Shown here: piece after piece, positions 15,287-23,291 of the stretch
Position numbering within the stretch: the stretch's first letter is position 1
Layout: each line of letters opens with the position of its first letter
DNA from: JBFWUW01 sp050247075
GTDB lineage: Bacteria; Planctomycetota; Planctomycetia; Pirellulales; JBFWUW01
Length of the DNA stretch: 64,000 bases
Direction of reading: 5' to 3'
Assembly: GCA_050247075.1 (NCBI GenBank)
Contig: JBFWUW010000033.1
Location: 1 to 64,000, forward strand
Notes under the pieces: model-generated
The model's database searches: none
What the model saw: only the letters and a program-made list of their open reading frames with translations
What the model was told of the DNA's origin: nothing
Made by a program: the position numbers and the translations under genes

Positions 15287-16480
15287 ATGCGACTTCATCG
15301 TTCCACCGCGCTGCTGAGAATCGTCGCTGTCGGCTTGATGCTGTCGGGCTGGCTGATGTTGGATCGTCGGCGAGACATGCCGCTGGCGGCACCCACGGCC
15401 GCGAATAACGATGCCAAGCCAGAACCGGCGGAGTCTGGCGACACCTGGCCCGTCTTCCGTGGCAATGCCCGCGCGACGGGCGTGGCCACCAGCAAACTGC
15501 CGGCCAAGTTGGATGTGTTATGGAAGTTCGCGCCCGAGCGGGCTTCGTTCGAGGCGACGGCCGTGATTGCCGATGGCCGGGTGTTTGTCGGCAGCTTGGA
15601 TGGCGAACTGTTTGCGCTCAACCTGAAGACAGGCGAAAAGCTGTGGGAGTTCAAGACTGAGGGGGGCTTTCACGCCGCCGCGGCCGTTCGCCGTGACTGT
15701 GTCTTTGCTGGCGACGCCGACGGCAAGATGTACTGCCTGGCAGCCGCTAACGGCGAGTTGCTGTGGACTTACGAAGGCGGGGCCGAAATTGACGGCGGGC
15801 CGAACTTTTTCAAGGATACCGTGCTGTTCGGCTCGCAAGACGCCAACCTGTATTGCCTGAAGTGCGATAACGGCGAGTTAGTTTGGAAGCACACGATTGG
15901 CGACCAGATTCGCTGCTCGCCCACGGTCATCGAGGATCGCGCGTTTTTGGCCGGCTGCGACGGCGTGCTGCACATGGTCGATCTTAACACGGGCGAATCC
16001 GTGGGCGATGGCGTGCCGATCGAGGCCCCCACCGGTTGCACACCGGCGGCGGGAGGGGACCAGATTTATTTCGGCGGCGAGGGAGAGACCTTCTTCTGCG
16101 TCGATTGGAAAAAGTCGCAGATCGCCTGGCGATACCGTAGCGAAGAGCGGCACTTTCCCTATCGTTCGTCAGCCGCCTTGACCGACAAACTGGTGATCGT
16201 CGGCGGCCGCGACAAATACGTGCGAGCCTTCCACCTGGATGGCCAAGAGGCGTGGGAATATTCCGCCAAGACGCGGGTCGATTCATCGCCTGTCGTCGTG
16301 GGCGACCGGCTGTTTGTCGGTTTAGGGAACGGCAAGCTGGTAGCCCTGGCCCTGGACTCTGGTAAAGAGTTATGGAGCTACGAAGCCGGGGGAGACTTTT
16401 CATCCTCGCCCGCCGTCGCCTCTGGCCGGTTGGTGATAGGGAATGCGAATGGCACGGTGTATTGTTTTGGGGGAAAGTAG
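15287..16480 (+). CDS. PQQ-type beta-propeller protein (exported)
   Basis: The product is 397 residues with an N-terminal membrane segment or uncleaved signal (RIVAVGLMLSGWLML). From about residue 55 it consists of propeller blades with repeated signatures such as GELFALNLKTGEKLWEFKT, GKMYCLAAANGELLWTYEG, ANLYCLKCDNGELVWKH and GKLVALALDSGKELWSYEA. These are PQQ-like (BamB-like) repeats, each a blade closed by the W motif. About seven or eight blades fit the length. PQQ binding itself is not implied; such proteins in planctomycetes are usually structural or binding proteins in the periplasm. No partner is obvious. Confidence 0.88.
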   Translation: MRLHRSTALLRIVAVGLMLSGWLMLDRRRDMPLAAPTAANNDAKPEPAESGDTWPVFRGNARATGVATSKLPAKLDVLWKFAPERASFEATAVIADGRVFVGSLDGELFALNLKTGEKLWEFKTEGGFHAAAAVRRDCVFAGDADGKMYCLAAANGELLWTYEGGAEIDGGPNFFKDTVLFGSQDANLYCLKCDNGELVWKHTIGDQIRCSPTVIEDRAFLAGCDGVLHMVDLNTGESVGDGVPIEAPTGCTPAAGGDQIYFGGEGETFFCVDWKKSQIAWRYRSEERHFPYRSSAALTDKLVIVGGRDKYVRAFHLDGQEAWEYSAKTRVDSSPVVVGDRLFVGLGNGKLVALALDSGKELWSYEAGGDFSSSPAVASGRLVIGNANGTVYCFGGK

Positions 16481-16640
16481 GGGAGTTGTCAGTTGTCAGT
16501 TGTTAGGTTTTATGAAGGGAAGGGTGTTGCTTATGGTTGAAATGCAAAAGACCACCAACCGCGGAGAGTCACCTCCTTCAAGTTGATGACTGAAAACTGA
16601 AAACTAAGAACTGACAACTAAAAACCGAACACCGGCTGCC
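16481..16640. repeat. Dispersed intergenic repeat (gttgtcagttgtcagttgtt type)
   Basis: The stretch begins with gagttgtcagttgtcagttg and ends with tgaaaactgaaaactaagaa and ctgacaactaaaaaccgaac, low-complexity variants of one theme. It occupies the whole gap before the radical SAM gene and has no coding features. Confidence 0.75.
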
Positions 16641-16643
16641 CCC

Positions 16644-17948
16644 ATGTCCACCGAAACCATCAAAACCGAAGTCGGCAACTACTTCATCAGCAACTACCCG
16701 CCGTTCTCGCAATGGACGACGGAAGGGCTGGACGAGGTTCGCGCTGCGCTGGCCGCGCCGCCGGCCAAAGTGCCCTTGGGCCTGTATTTGCATATTCCCT
16801 TTTGCCGCAAGCGCTGCAAGTTTTGCTACTTTCGCGTTTACACCGACAAGAACGCCCACGATGTCGAGACGTATGTATCGGCTTTGTCGCGCGAGATTGA
16901 GCTAGTCAGCCAGTTGCCGGTGATGGGGGGGCGGCCGTTCCGCTTTGTCTACTTTGGGGGCGGGACGCCATCTTTTCTGAGTGCCAAGCAACTCACGTCG
17001 TTGGTCGATCGGTTGCGGGCCAACATCAATTGGGATCTGGCCGAGGAAGTCACCTTTGAGTGCGAACCCGGCACCCTCAGCGAGCCCAAGGTCCACACGT
17101 TGCGCGATCTGGGCGTGACGCGGTTGAGCTTGGGTGTGGAAAACTTCTCCGACACTATTCTGGAGGAAAACGGCCGGGCCCATCTGTCGGGCGAGGTCTA
17201 CAAGTCGTGGGATTGGATCCAGGCGGCGGGTTTTCCCAACGTAAACATCGACCTCATCGCCGGCATGGTGGGTGAGACATGGGAGAACTGGAAGGACTGC
17301 GTCGAAAAGACAATTGCCCTCTCGCCCGACAGCGTGACCATTTACCAGATGGAACTGCCGTTCAATACGGTGATTTCCAAGGACATGCTAGGCCGGCAGG
17401 TTGAGTCGCCCGTCGCCGATTGGCCCACCAAGCGGGCCTGGGTGCAATATGCCTTCGATGAACTGGCGGCCCAGGGATACGCCGTGTCGAGTGCCTACAC
17501 GATGGTCAAGGATAAAGGCAAGGTCAACTTCAGCTACCGCGACAACCTGTGGCGCGGCAGCGACCTGCTCTCGACTGGCGTGGCCAGCTTTGGCCATGCG
17601 TCGGGCGTTCACTACCAGAATTTGGCCGAATGGGGCGAATACGTCGGCGCGCTCGAGCGTGGAGAATTGCCGCTATGGCGCGGCATGAAACCAACGCCGC
17701 ACCAGTTGCTCGTTCGCGAGATGATTTTGCAGTTGAAGACGGGCCGCATCGACGCCGGCTATTTCCGCGACAAGTACGGCGTAGAGATTCTGTCCGACTG
17801 GCAAGAGGTTTGGCGGCAACATGAAGAGGACGAGTTGGTCCGCCGGGATGGCGACCAGATCAGCGTCACGCCCGCCGGATTGTTGCGCGTCGATAGCCTG
17901 CTGCCGGCGTTTTTTGAGACAGAACATCAAGGGGTGCGGTACACATGA
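16644..17948 (+). CDS. HemN/HemW-like radical SAM protein
   Basis: The product is 434 residues. The radical SAM cluster motif is CRKRCKFCYF (C-x3-C-x2-C) in LYLHIPFCRKRCKFCYF, near residue 55; the SAM-binding FGGGTPSF follows near residue 109. The layout is that of the HemN superfamily: coproporphyrinogen dehydrogenase, the haem chaperone HemW, haem-degrading ChuW/HutW enzymes and class C methyltransferases. The YF after the third cysteine differs from classic HemN. The gene overlaps the next by ATGA, and a GcvH-like lipoyl carrier and a ferredoxin follow. The context argues against simple haem synthesis and for a redox or carrier-linked reaction, which is inference. Reaction and substrate are unknown. 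Confidence 0.85.
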   Translation: MSTETIKTEVGNYFISNYPPFSQWTTEGLDEVRAALAAPPAKVPLGLYLHIPFCRKRCKFCYFRVYTDKNAHDVETYVSALSREIELVSQLPVMGGRPFRFVYFGGGTPSFLSAKQLTSLVDRLRANINWDLAEEVTFECEPGTLSEPKVHTLRDLGVTRLSLGVENFSDTILEENGRAHLSGEVYKSWDWIQAAGFPNVNIDLIAGMVGETWENWKDCVEKTIALSPDSVTIYQMELPFNTVISKDMLGRQVESPVADWPTKRAWVQYAFDELAAQGYAVSSAYTMVKDKGKVNFSYRDNLWRGSDLLSTGVASFGHASGVHYQNLAEWGEYVGALERGELPLWRGMKPTPHQLLVREMILQLKTGRIDAGYFRDKYGVEILSDWQEVWRQHEEDELVRRDGDQISVTPAGLLRVDSLLPAFFETEHQGVRYT

Positions 17949-18403
17949 GCGACGAACTGGTCTTCATGATGGGCCAGTTCGAAGCCCGTTTTCCAGCGGA
18001 TCGCGGTTATGCCCGCAATCACATGTGGGGGCGGCCGCACGGCGGCGGCTACCGGTTTGGCTTCACGGCTTATGCGGTGCGGCTGTTGCAAGACGTTTAT
18101 TTCCTTGATTGGACCGTCGATGCCGGCGCACAATTAAGGGACAGGCACCCTATCGGCGCCATCGAAAGCTCCAAGGCGGAAAGCGACTTGTACGCCCCCA
18201 TCGCCGGCGTGCTGGCCGAGTTCAACCCGGCGCTGCTGTCCGACCCCTCGGCCATCAACGTCGATCCCTACGGCGATGGCTGGCTGTTTGCCATCACCGG
18301 CGACGGCGGCGGGCTGCTGACGCCCGATGCCTACATGCAACACCTCGAGCAGGCCTGGAAGATTGCCGAGCGAACGATTAAGGGACAGTTTAATGAGGAA
18401 TGA
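17945..18403 (+). CDS. GcvH-like lipoyl carrier protein
   Basis: The product is 152 residues. The lipoyl site is IGAIESSKAESDLYAPIAG, with K77 the expected lipoylated lysine; the downstream INVDPYGDGWLFAI is typical of glycine cleavage H protein. The N-terminal 65 residues differ from true GcvH (GRPHGGGYRFGFTAYAVRLL), and a short insertion (AQLRDRHP) precedes the site. No gcvT or gcvP is nearby. It overlaps the radical SAM gene by four bases (ATGA), so the two products are made together. This resembles other systems where an H-like protein serves as a swinging arm outside glycine metabolism. Lipoyl-carrier identity is firm; the partner reaction is not known. Confidence 0.88.
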   Translation: MSDELVFMMGQFEARFPADRGYARNHMWGRPHGGGYRFGFTAYAVRLLQDVYFLDWTVDAGAQLRDRHPIGAIESSKAESDLYAPIAGVLAEFNPALLSDPSAINVDPYGDGWLFAITGDGGGLLTPDAYMQHLEQAWKIAERTIKGQFNEE

Positions 18404-18404
18404 C

Positions 18405-18483
18405 AGAAGGGATTTTTGATTTTTGATTTTCGATTTTCGATTGAAGATTGCTTGAAACTGACAACTAATAACTGACAACTCCG
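18405..18483. repeat. Dispersed intergenic repeat (AT-rich tandem and ctgacaac type)
   Basis: It consists of gatttttgatttttgatttt variants followed by actgacaactaataactgac. The second half is the family found at 16481-16640. It separates the GcvH-like and ferredoxin genes but leaves only about 90 bases between them. Confidence 0.7.
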
Positions 18484-18491
18484 ATCGCCCC

Positions 18492-19616
18492 ATGCCCAAA
18501 CGCATTACCGTCGTTATCTCGCAAGGCCAAAGCGCCAATCCGGTCAAGCGCAAGCTGGAGGAGGACCTGGTTGGTGCGCTATTGATGGAGCGCGGCATTG
18601 AGGTCACGGTGGTCCCCCACCTGTACGACCTTACGCCCGACGGCACCGGCATGCTCTGTTTGCAAAGCTTGCAGGGCGACACGATCGTGCTGTCGTGGCT
18701 GTTTCCGCGGGCGGCGCATTGGATTTTGGACCGCAACCAGGTCCGCGGCCGGCTGGGCCAGACTTTGTTGCGAGACACCAGCGACGAGGACGAGGAAGAA
18801 GACGCCGAAGCGGAGCAGGCGGCCGAAGATAAGGACCGCGTGGCCGACGCGCGCGAGTTGCCCAAGCGGACGATCTACTGCCTGGACTTGCGTTCGCATA
18901 ACGATGTAAAGCCCTACGTGGAGGAGATTCGCCGCATTGTCCAAGAGGCCAACACCCCCACGGTTAACTTGCTGGGCTGGATCGGCGGCAACCCCAAGGC
19001 CGAACAGCTCGATCGTTTTCTGAATCCGGCGGCCAACAACGTGGCGGCTGAATCCGCCAGCGGCAACGGCCATGCGGCACAAACCAACGGCCCCTTGCCC
19101 CTCGCCGCGGCCGAGGCATCGCCAACCGAGGCCGAGGCACCCGCCGCCGTGCAGCGGATCGACGAGGAAACGCCCCGCCGCTGGTACCCGGTGATCGACT
19201 ACGGCCGCTGCACCAATTGCATGGAGTGCCTCGACTTTTGCCTGTTTGGCGTATACGGCGTGGACAAGGCCGAGACGATCCTGGTCGAACAGCCCGACAA
19301 TTGCCGCAAAGGCTGCCCGGCCTGTAGCCGCGTCTGCCCGGAGAACGCCATCATCTTTCCGCAGCACAAAACGCCCGCCATCGCCGGCAGCCCGGAAGCG
19401 GCCGGGGCGGGCAGCTTCAAGATCGACCTTTCCAAACTGTTTGGCGCGCCCGAGGGGCTGGACGCCGCCGTTTCGGAGCGTGACGTGGAACTCGTGGCGG
19501 CCGGCCGCGAGGCGGTTGGCGCCACGGTCGGCATGCCCAAGCGGCAAGAGGGCAAGCAGACACAGCCCAAGGACGAGCTCGATAGCCTGATGGACCAGTT
19601 AGACCTGGAGATGTAA
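18492..19616 (+). CDS. Dicluster [4Fe-4S] ferredoxin-domain protein
   Basis: The product is 374 residues. The N-terminal 180 residues form an uncharacterised alpha/beta domain (RITVVISQGQSANPVKRKLE, then LQGDTIVLSWLFPRAAHWIL) with an acidic stretch (DEDEEEDAEAE). A Pro/Ala-rich linker follows. Residues about 235-290 hold two cluster motifs: CTNCMECLDFC (C-x2-C-x2-C-x3-C) and CRKGCPACSRVCP (C-x3-C-x2-C-x3-C). It ends in a charged tail. It lies about 90 bases after the lipoyl carrier on the same strand, so it probably feeds electrons to the radical SAM enzyme or to the carrier's disulfide. The one-base stop/start overlap with the next gene links it to a Uma2 protein. Confidence 0.85.
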   Translation: MPKRITVVISQGQSANPVKRKLEEDLVGALLMERGIEVTVVPHLYDLTPDGTGMLCLQSLQGDTIVLSWLFPRAAHWILDRNQVRGRLGQTLLRDTSDEDEEEDAEAEQAAEDKDRVADARELPKRTIYCLDLRSHNDVKPYVEEIRRIVQEANTPTVNLLGWIGGNPKAEQLDRFLNPAANNVAAESASGNGHAAQTNGPLPLAAAEASPTEAEAPAAVQRIDEETPRRWYPVIDYGRCTNCMECLDFCLFGVYGVDKAETILVEQPDNCRKGCPACSRVCPENAIIFPQHKTPAIAGSPEAAGAGSFKIDLSKLFGAPEGLDAAVSERDVELVAAGREAVGATVGMPKRQEGKQTQPKDELDSLMDQLDLEM

Positions 19617-20218
19617 TGAGCACCCTCGCCACTTCGCACGACTCAACCGAGTCCACGACCAAGGCGCTGACCGCCGCCGATCTGGCGGCGCTGCCGTCGG
19701 ACTTGCCGTCGGGTCCGGTCCTTTACGAACTGGAAAACGGCAGACTTATCATCATGTCACCACCTGGCTACATCCACGGCAGAGTTGAAATCGCGATCGC
19801 ATCGGCATTTTATGAGCAGGGTGATCGCCGCGGCCTTGGCGAGACCGTTGGTGGTGAAACTGGCGTCATCCTTTGGCGCGATCCCGATCGAGTCGTCGGC
19901 GTCGATGTGGCCTTTGTGGCCAAGGCGTCCTTGCCGATCAAGCTCTCACCCGAGGGTTACCTGGAGACCATTCCCGACCTGGTTGTCGAGGTGCGTAGCA
20001 AGAACGATTCGCCCGGCTACGTGCGGCGAAAAGTCGACGACTATCTGGCGGCCGGCGTGCGTATCGTGTGGACCGTCGATCCGGCCGCTCGCTCGTTGAT
20101 TGAATACCGCCGCGACACCGCTGGGCGGACCTTTACCGAAGCCGATACCGTCACGGTGGAAGACGTGTTGCCTGGGTTCAGGCTGGTGCTGGCGACGTTG
20201 TTTTCGCTTCCCACCTGA
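19616..20218 (+). CDS. Uma2 family endonuclease (DUF820)
   Basis: The product is 200 residues. The stop of the ferredoxin gene and this start share one base (TAATG). The fold is a PD-(D/E)xK nuclease: VVGVDVAFVAK, then PDLVVEVRSKNDSPGYVRRK and AAGVRIVWTVDP. The D...E-x-R/K pattern (VEVRS) is the expected catalytic core. Uma2 proteins are very numerous in planctomycetes and cyanobacteria; their biological target is unknown. Because it is physically joined to the previous gene, translation is probably coupled, yet a functional link need not follow. Family assignment is firm. Confidence 0.88.
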   Translation: MSTLATSHDSTESTTKALTAADLAALPSDLPSGPVLYELENGRLIIMSPPGYIHGRVEIAIASAFYEQGDRRGLGETVGGETGVILWRDPDRVVGVDVAFVAKASLPIKLSPEGYLETIPDLVVEVRSKNDSPGYVRRKVDDYLAAGVRIVWTVDPAARSLIEYRRDTAGRTFTEADTVTVEDVLPGFRLVLATLFSLPT

Positions 20219-20242
20219 GCCTTCCGCGCGAATTCCCCACCC

Positions 20243-22624
20243 ATGCACCGCTCGACTCGCCGCGTTCGTTTGCTGGCCGCTGCCCTGGCCTGGCACCTCT
20301 GTCTGTTGGCTTGCGCGGCCGCCGCGCAACCAGATGCCTTGCCCGGCACCGAACTTCTCACCGTCAGTGGCGACCTGGCCGCCCAAATGCGGGCCGGTAT
20401 CGACAAGTTTGTCACGCGGGCCACCGAGGAATCGCCCGCCAACCGCGCTGCGCACTGGCAACGCGACTATAGTTCGCCCGCCGCCTACGAAGCATCGGTC
20501 GCCCCCAACCGGGCCCGCTTTTGCCGCATCATTGGGCTGGCCGACGAACGGCTCCCCTGCCGGCACCTGGAACTGGTCGCCACGACCGAATCGCCCGCCT
20601 TGTTGGCCGAGAACGAAACCTACCGCGTGCTGGCGGTGCGCTGGCCGGTATTGCCGGGCGTCTATGGCGAGGGGTTGCTGCTGCAACCCAACCTACCGCC
20701 GCTGGCCAGAATCGTGGCGATTCCCGACGCCGACCATACCCCAGAAATGCTGGCTGGCCTGTCCGCCGGTATTCCGCCAGAAGAACAATTCGCCCGCCGA
20801 CTGGCCGAACTTGGCTGCCTGGTGGTCGTGCCCACGTTGATCGATCGGCAAGATACCTGGTCGGGCACTCCGGCCATCGCCATGACCAATCAGACCCATC
20901 GCGAATGGATCTACCGCCAGGCGTTTGAATTCGGACGGCACATCATCGGATATGAAGTGCAAAAGATTCTGTCCGCCGTCGATTGGTTTGCCAGCCAGAA
21001 CAATTCGGCCGCCGCGCCGATGGGCGTGGCCGGCTATGGCGAGGGAGGCCTGTTGGCCTTTTATGCGGCTGCGGCAGACACCCGCATTGATGCGGCGCTG
21101 GTCAGCGGCTACTTTCAGCCGCGGCAGCAACTGTGGAACGAGCCGCTGTACCGCAACGTGTGGGGTCTGCTGGACGAATTCGGGGATGCTGAAATCGCCA
21201 GCCTGATCGCTCCGCGGCGGCTGGTCGTGGAACATAGTCTCGGGCCGAACGTGCCGAGTCCGCCAATGCCCCTGGCGGGACGCCGCGCCGTCGCCGCGCC
21301 GGGCGTGTTGCAATCACCAGCGCTGGAAGGCTCCTTGCACGAAATGCTGCGGGCACGCTCGCTTTTGCAGCAGTTGCCCGATTTGCTGCCTACCCTGAAA
21401 ATCATCATCGGTGACGCGGGCGAGGCCATCGGTCCCGGTTCGCCCGCCGCCATTGCGGCCTTCTGCCAGCGGCTGGGCCTGCCAGACGCGGCATGCGCGG
21501 CAGCTGGTTCCGCGTCGCCAGCGCAGCCTCCTGCCTTCGGCAAGCTAACCAATGCCCAACTGCCCGATGCCAGCGAGCGTCAGCAACGGCAAGTACGGCA
21601 ATTGGTCGATTACACGCAGTCATTGATCGTCCGATCCGAGACCGACCGCGTTAATTTCTGGAAGGCCGCCGCAAGCGTCACTCCGGACAATTGGCAACAG
21701 GCTTTCCGTCCCTATAAAGATTACCTGTGGGACGAAGTGTTGGGCCGCTTTCCGCCCGCCACGCTGCCTGTCCATCCGCGCACACGCAAAATTCATGACG
21801 AGCCGGCCTTCGTGGGCTACGAGGTCATGCTCGATGTCTGGCCCGATGTTTTTTGCTGGGGCATTTTGCTGGTACCAAGAGATATTGCGCCGGACGAGCG
21901 GCGGCCGGTGGTCGTCTGCCAGCACGGGCTGGAAGGGCAGCCGGCCGATGTTATCACGCGCGACGAGCATGATCCTGCGTTTGCTTCTTACAAGGGCTTT
22001 GCCGCCCAACTGGCCGAACGCGGGTTTGTGACATATTGCCCGCACAATTTTTATCGCGGCGGCAACGAGTTCCGGCAGTTGCAGCGCAAGCTCTATCCGC
22101 TGAAGAAGACGATGTTCTCGGTGATCTTAGCGCAGCACGAGCGGCACCTCGACTGGCTGGCCGCCCTGCCGTTTGTCGATGCCGGGCGAATCGGCTTTTA
22201 CGGGCTCTCTTATGGGGGCTTTACGGCCATCCGCGTGCCGCCGCTATTGGACCGGTACGCCCTGTCGATTCATTCGGCCGAGTTCAACGACATGGTCCGC
22301 AAGAAAGTCAGCATCGACCACCCTTACAGCTATCCGTTTCACAACACGTATGAAGTCTTCGAATTCAATCTGGCCAGCACGTTTGGCTACGGAGAGATGG
22401 CCAGCTTGATGGCTCCGCGACCTTACATGGTGGAACGGGGCCATTCCGACGGCGTCGGTCCCGATGAGTGGGTCGCCAGCGAGTATGCCAAGGTCCGCCG
22501 CCACTACGCCCGGCTAGGGATGCCGGAGCGCACGGAGATCGAATACTTCAGTGGCCCGCACACCATCCACGGCGTCGGCACGTTCCGCTTCTTGCACCGG
22601 CACCTCGATTGGCCCGATAAGTAA
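20243..22624 (+). CDS. Exported tandem alpha/beta-hydrolase protein
   Basis: The product is 793 residues with a signal peptide (residues 1-28). Two alpha/beta-hydrolase halves are visible. In the N-terminal half (about 30-400) the nucleophile elbow reads GYGEGG, so the serine expected in GxSxG is a glycine and the half is probably not catalytic. In the C-terminal half (about 480-793) the elbow GLSYGGF retains serine, and LVVCQHGLEG-like wording (VVVCQHGLEGQP) supports a dienelactone-hydrolase/acetylxylan-esterase type. A histidine near the end lies in FSGPHTIHGVGTF. A secreted ester hydrolase acting on plant or algal polymers is plausible but unproven. Confidence 0.82.
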   Translation: MHRSTRRVRLLAAALAWHLCLLACAAAAQPDALPGTELLTVSGDLAAQMRAGIDKFVTRATEESPANRAAHWQRDYSSPAAYEASVAPNRARFCRIIGLADERLPCRHLELVATTESPALLAENETYRVLAVRWPVLPGVYGEGLLLQPNLPPLARIVAIPDADHTPEMLAGLSAGIPPEEQFARRLAELGCLVVVPTLIDRQDTWSGTPAIAMTNQTHREWIYRQAFEFGRHIIGYEVQKILSAVDWFASQNNSAAAPMGVAGYGEGGLLAFYAAAADTRIDAALVSGYFQPRQQLWNEPLYRNVWGLLDEFGDAEIASLIAPRRLVVEHSLGPNVPSPPMPLAGRRAVAAPGVLQSPALEGSLHEMLRARSLLQQLPDLLPTLKIIIGDAGEAIGPGSPAAIAAFCQRLGLPDAACAAAGSASPAQPPAFGKLTNAQLPDASERQQRQVRQLVDYTQSLIVRSETDRVNFWKAAASVTPDNWQQAFRPYKDYLWDEVLGRFPPATLPVHPRTRKIHDEPAFVGYEVMLDVWPDVFCWGILLVPRDIAPDERRPVVVCQHGLEGQPADVITRDEHDPAFASYKGFAAQLAERGFVTYCPHNFYRGGNEFRQLQRKLYPLKKTMFSVILAQHERHLDWLAALPFVDAGRIGFYGLSYGGFTAIRVPPLLDRYALSIHSAEFNDMVRKKVSIDHPYSYPFHNTYEVFEFNLASTFGYGEMASLMAPRPYMVERGHSDGVGPDEWVASEYAKVRRHYARLGMPERTEIEYFSGPHTIHGVGTFRFLHRHLDWPDK

Positions 22625-22643
22625 CATTGGCCAAACGCACGAG

Positions 22644-23123
22644 TCAACCGGAATCCCCTTCAACCACATGCAGCGTGGCAGTGGGCAAGGTCCGCAAGCC
22701 AGCGGCCAGGAACTTAGGGTAGACCGTCCGTTGGGGTAGCTCGTCCAGGGCGACCCAGTCGAACAGCAATCGCTGGCCACCCTCGAAATCCTCAAATGGT
22801 TTCGTTGCCACCATGGCCGCCGAATCGGGCGGCAACCGGCACAGAAAAACAAGCGACACCTCGTGCCAGGCGGTTCCCTCAAAGTCGAAGAAAGCTTCGA
22901 CGATCCACAACAGGCGATCGACTTCCGCTTCAGTATGCAGTTCCTCGTGAAGTTCCCGGATCAACGCATTCCGAGAGCCTTCTCCCAGTTCTGGCCGGCC
23001 GCCTGGCAGCGTCCAATAGCCGGCACCCACCGGCTGATGCAACAGCACCTGGCCATTCCGCAATGCCACGCAGGCCACGCGAAAGCTGAACCGGCGGCCT
23101 TCAACATCAAACGTCGTGGGCAT
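22644..23123 (-). CDS. Nudix hydrolase
   Basis: The product is 159 residues from ATG at 23123; an in-frame ATG at 23270 would add 49 residues with no family similarity. The Nudix box is GRPELGEGSRNALIRELHEEL (residues 42-62), with every key position of GX5EX7REUXEE present. The enzymes hydrolyse nucleoside diphosphates linked to other moieties. The N-terminal FRVACVALRNGQVLLHQ and GYWTLPGGR are standard. It is convergent with the hydrolase gene, 19 bases away. Substrate cannot be told from sequence. Confidence 0.92.
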   Translation of the reverse strand: MPTTFDVEGRRFSFRVACVALRNGQVLLHQPVGAGYWTLPGGRPELGEGSRNALIRELHEELHTEAEVDRLLWIVEAFFDFEGTAWHEVSLVFLCRLPPDSAAMVATKPFEDFEGGQRLLFDWVALDELPQRTVYPKFLAAGLRTLPTATLHVVEGDSG

Positions 23124-23291
23124 TTCCGTGGCAGAACTAGTATAGGAGGCGGTTGCCTGGCAGATCAAACCGCGCGGCAACCTCCGCCGCGGCAAAATTT
23201 TCCGCCCGTCCAACATAGGCCAACGGTTCTTCGAGTAAAATAGGCAACGTCTAGGCCGGCATCGGCCCATTCTCCTCGAAAGTCCCCGTTC

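Noticed and set aside
16644..17948. Calling this hemN or hemW
   Set aside because: The cysteine motif wording and neighbours differ from both; a general HemN-like call is all the sequence supports.
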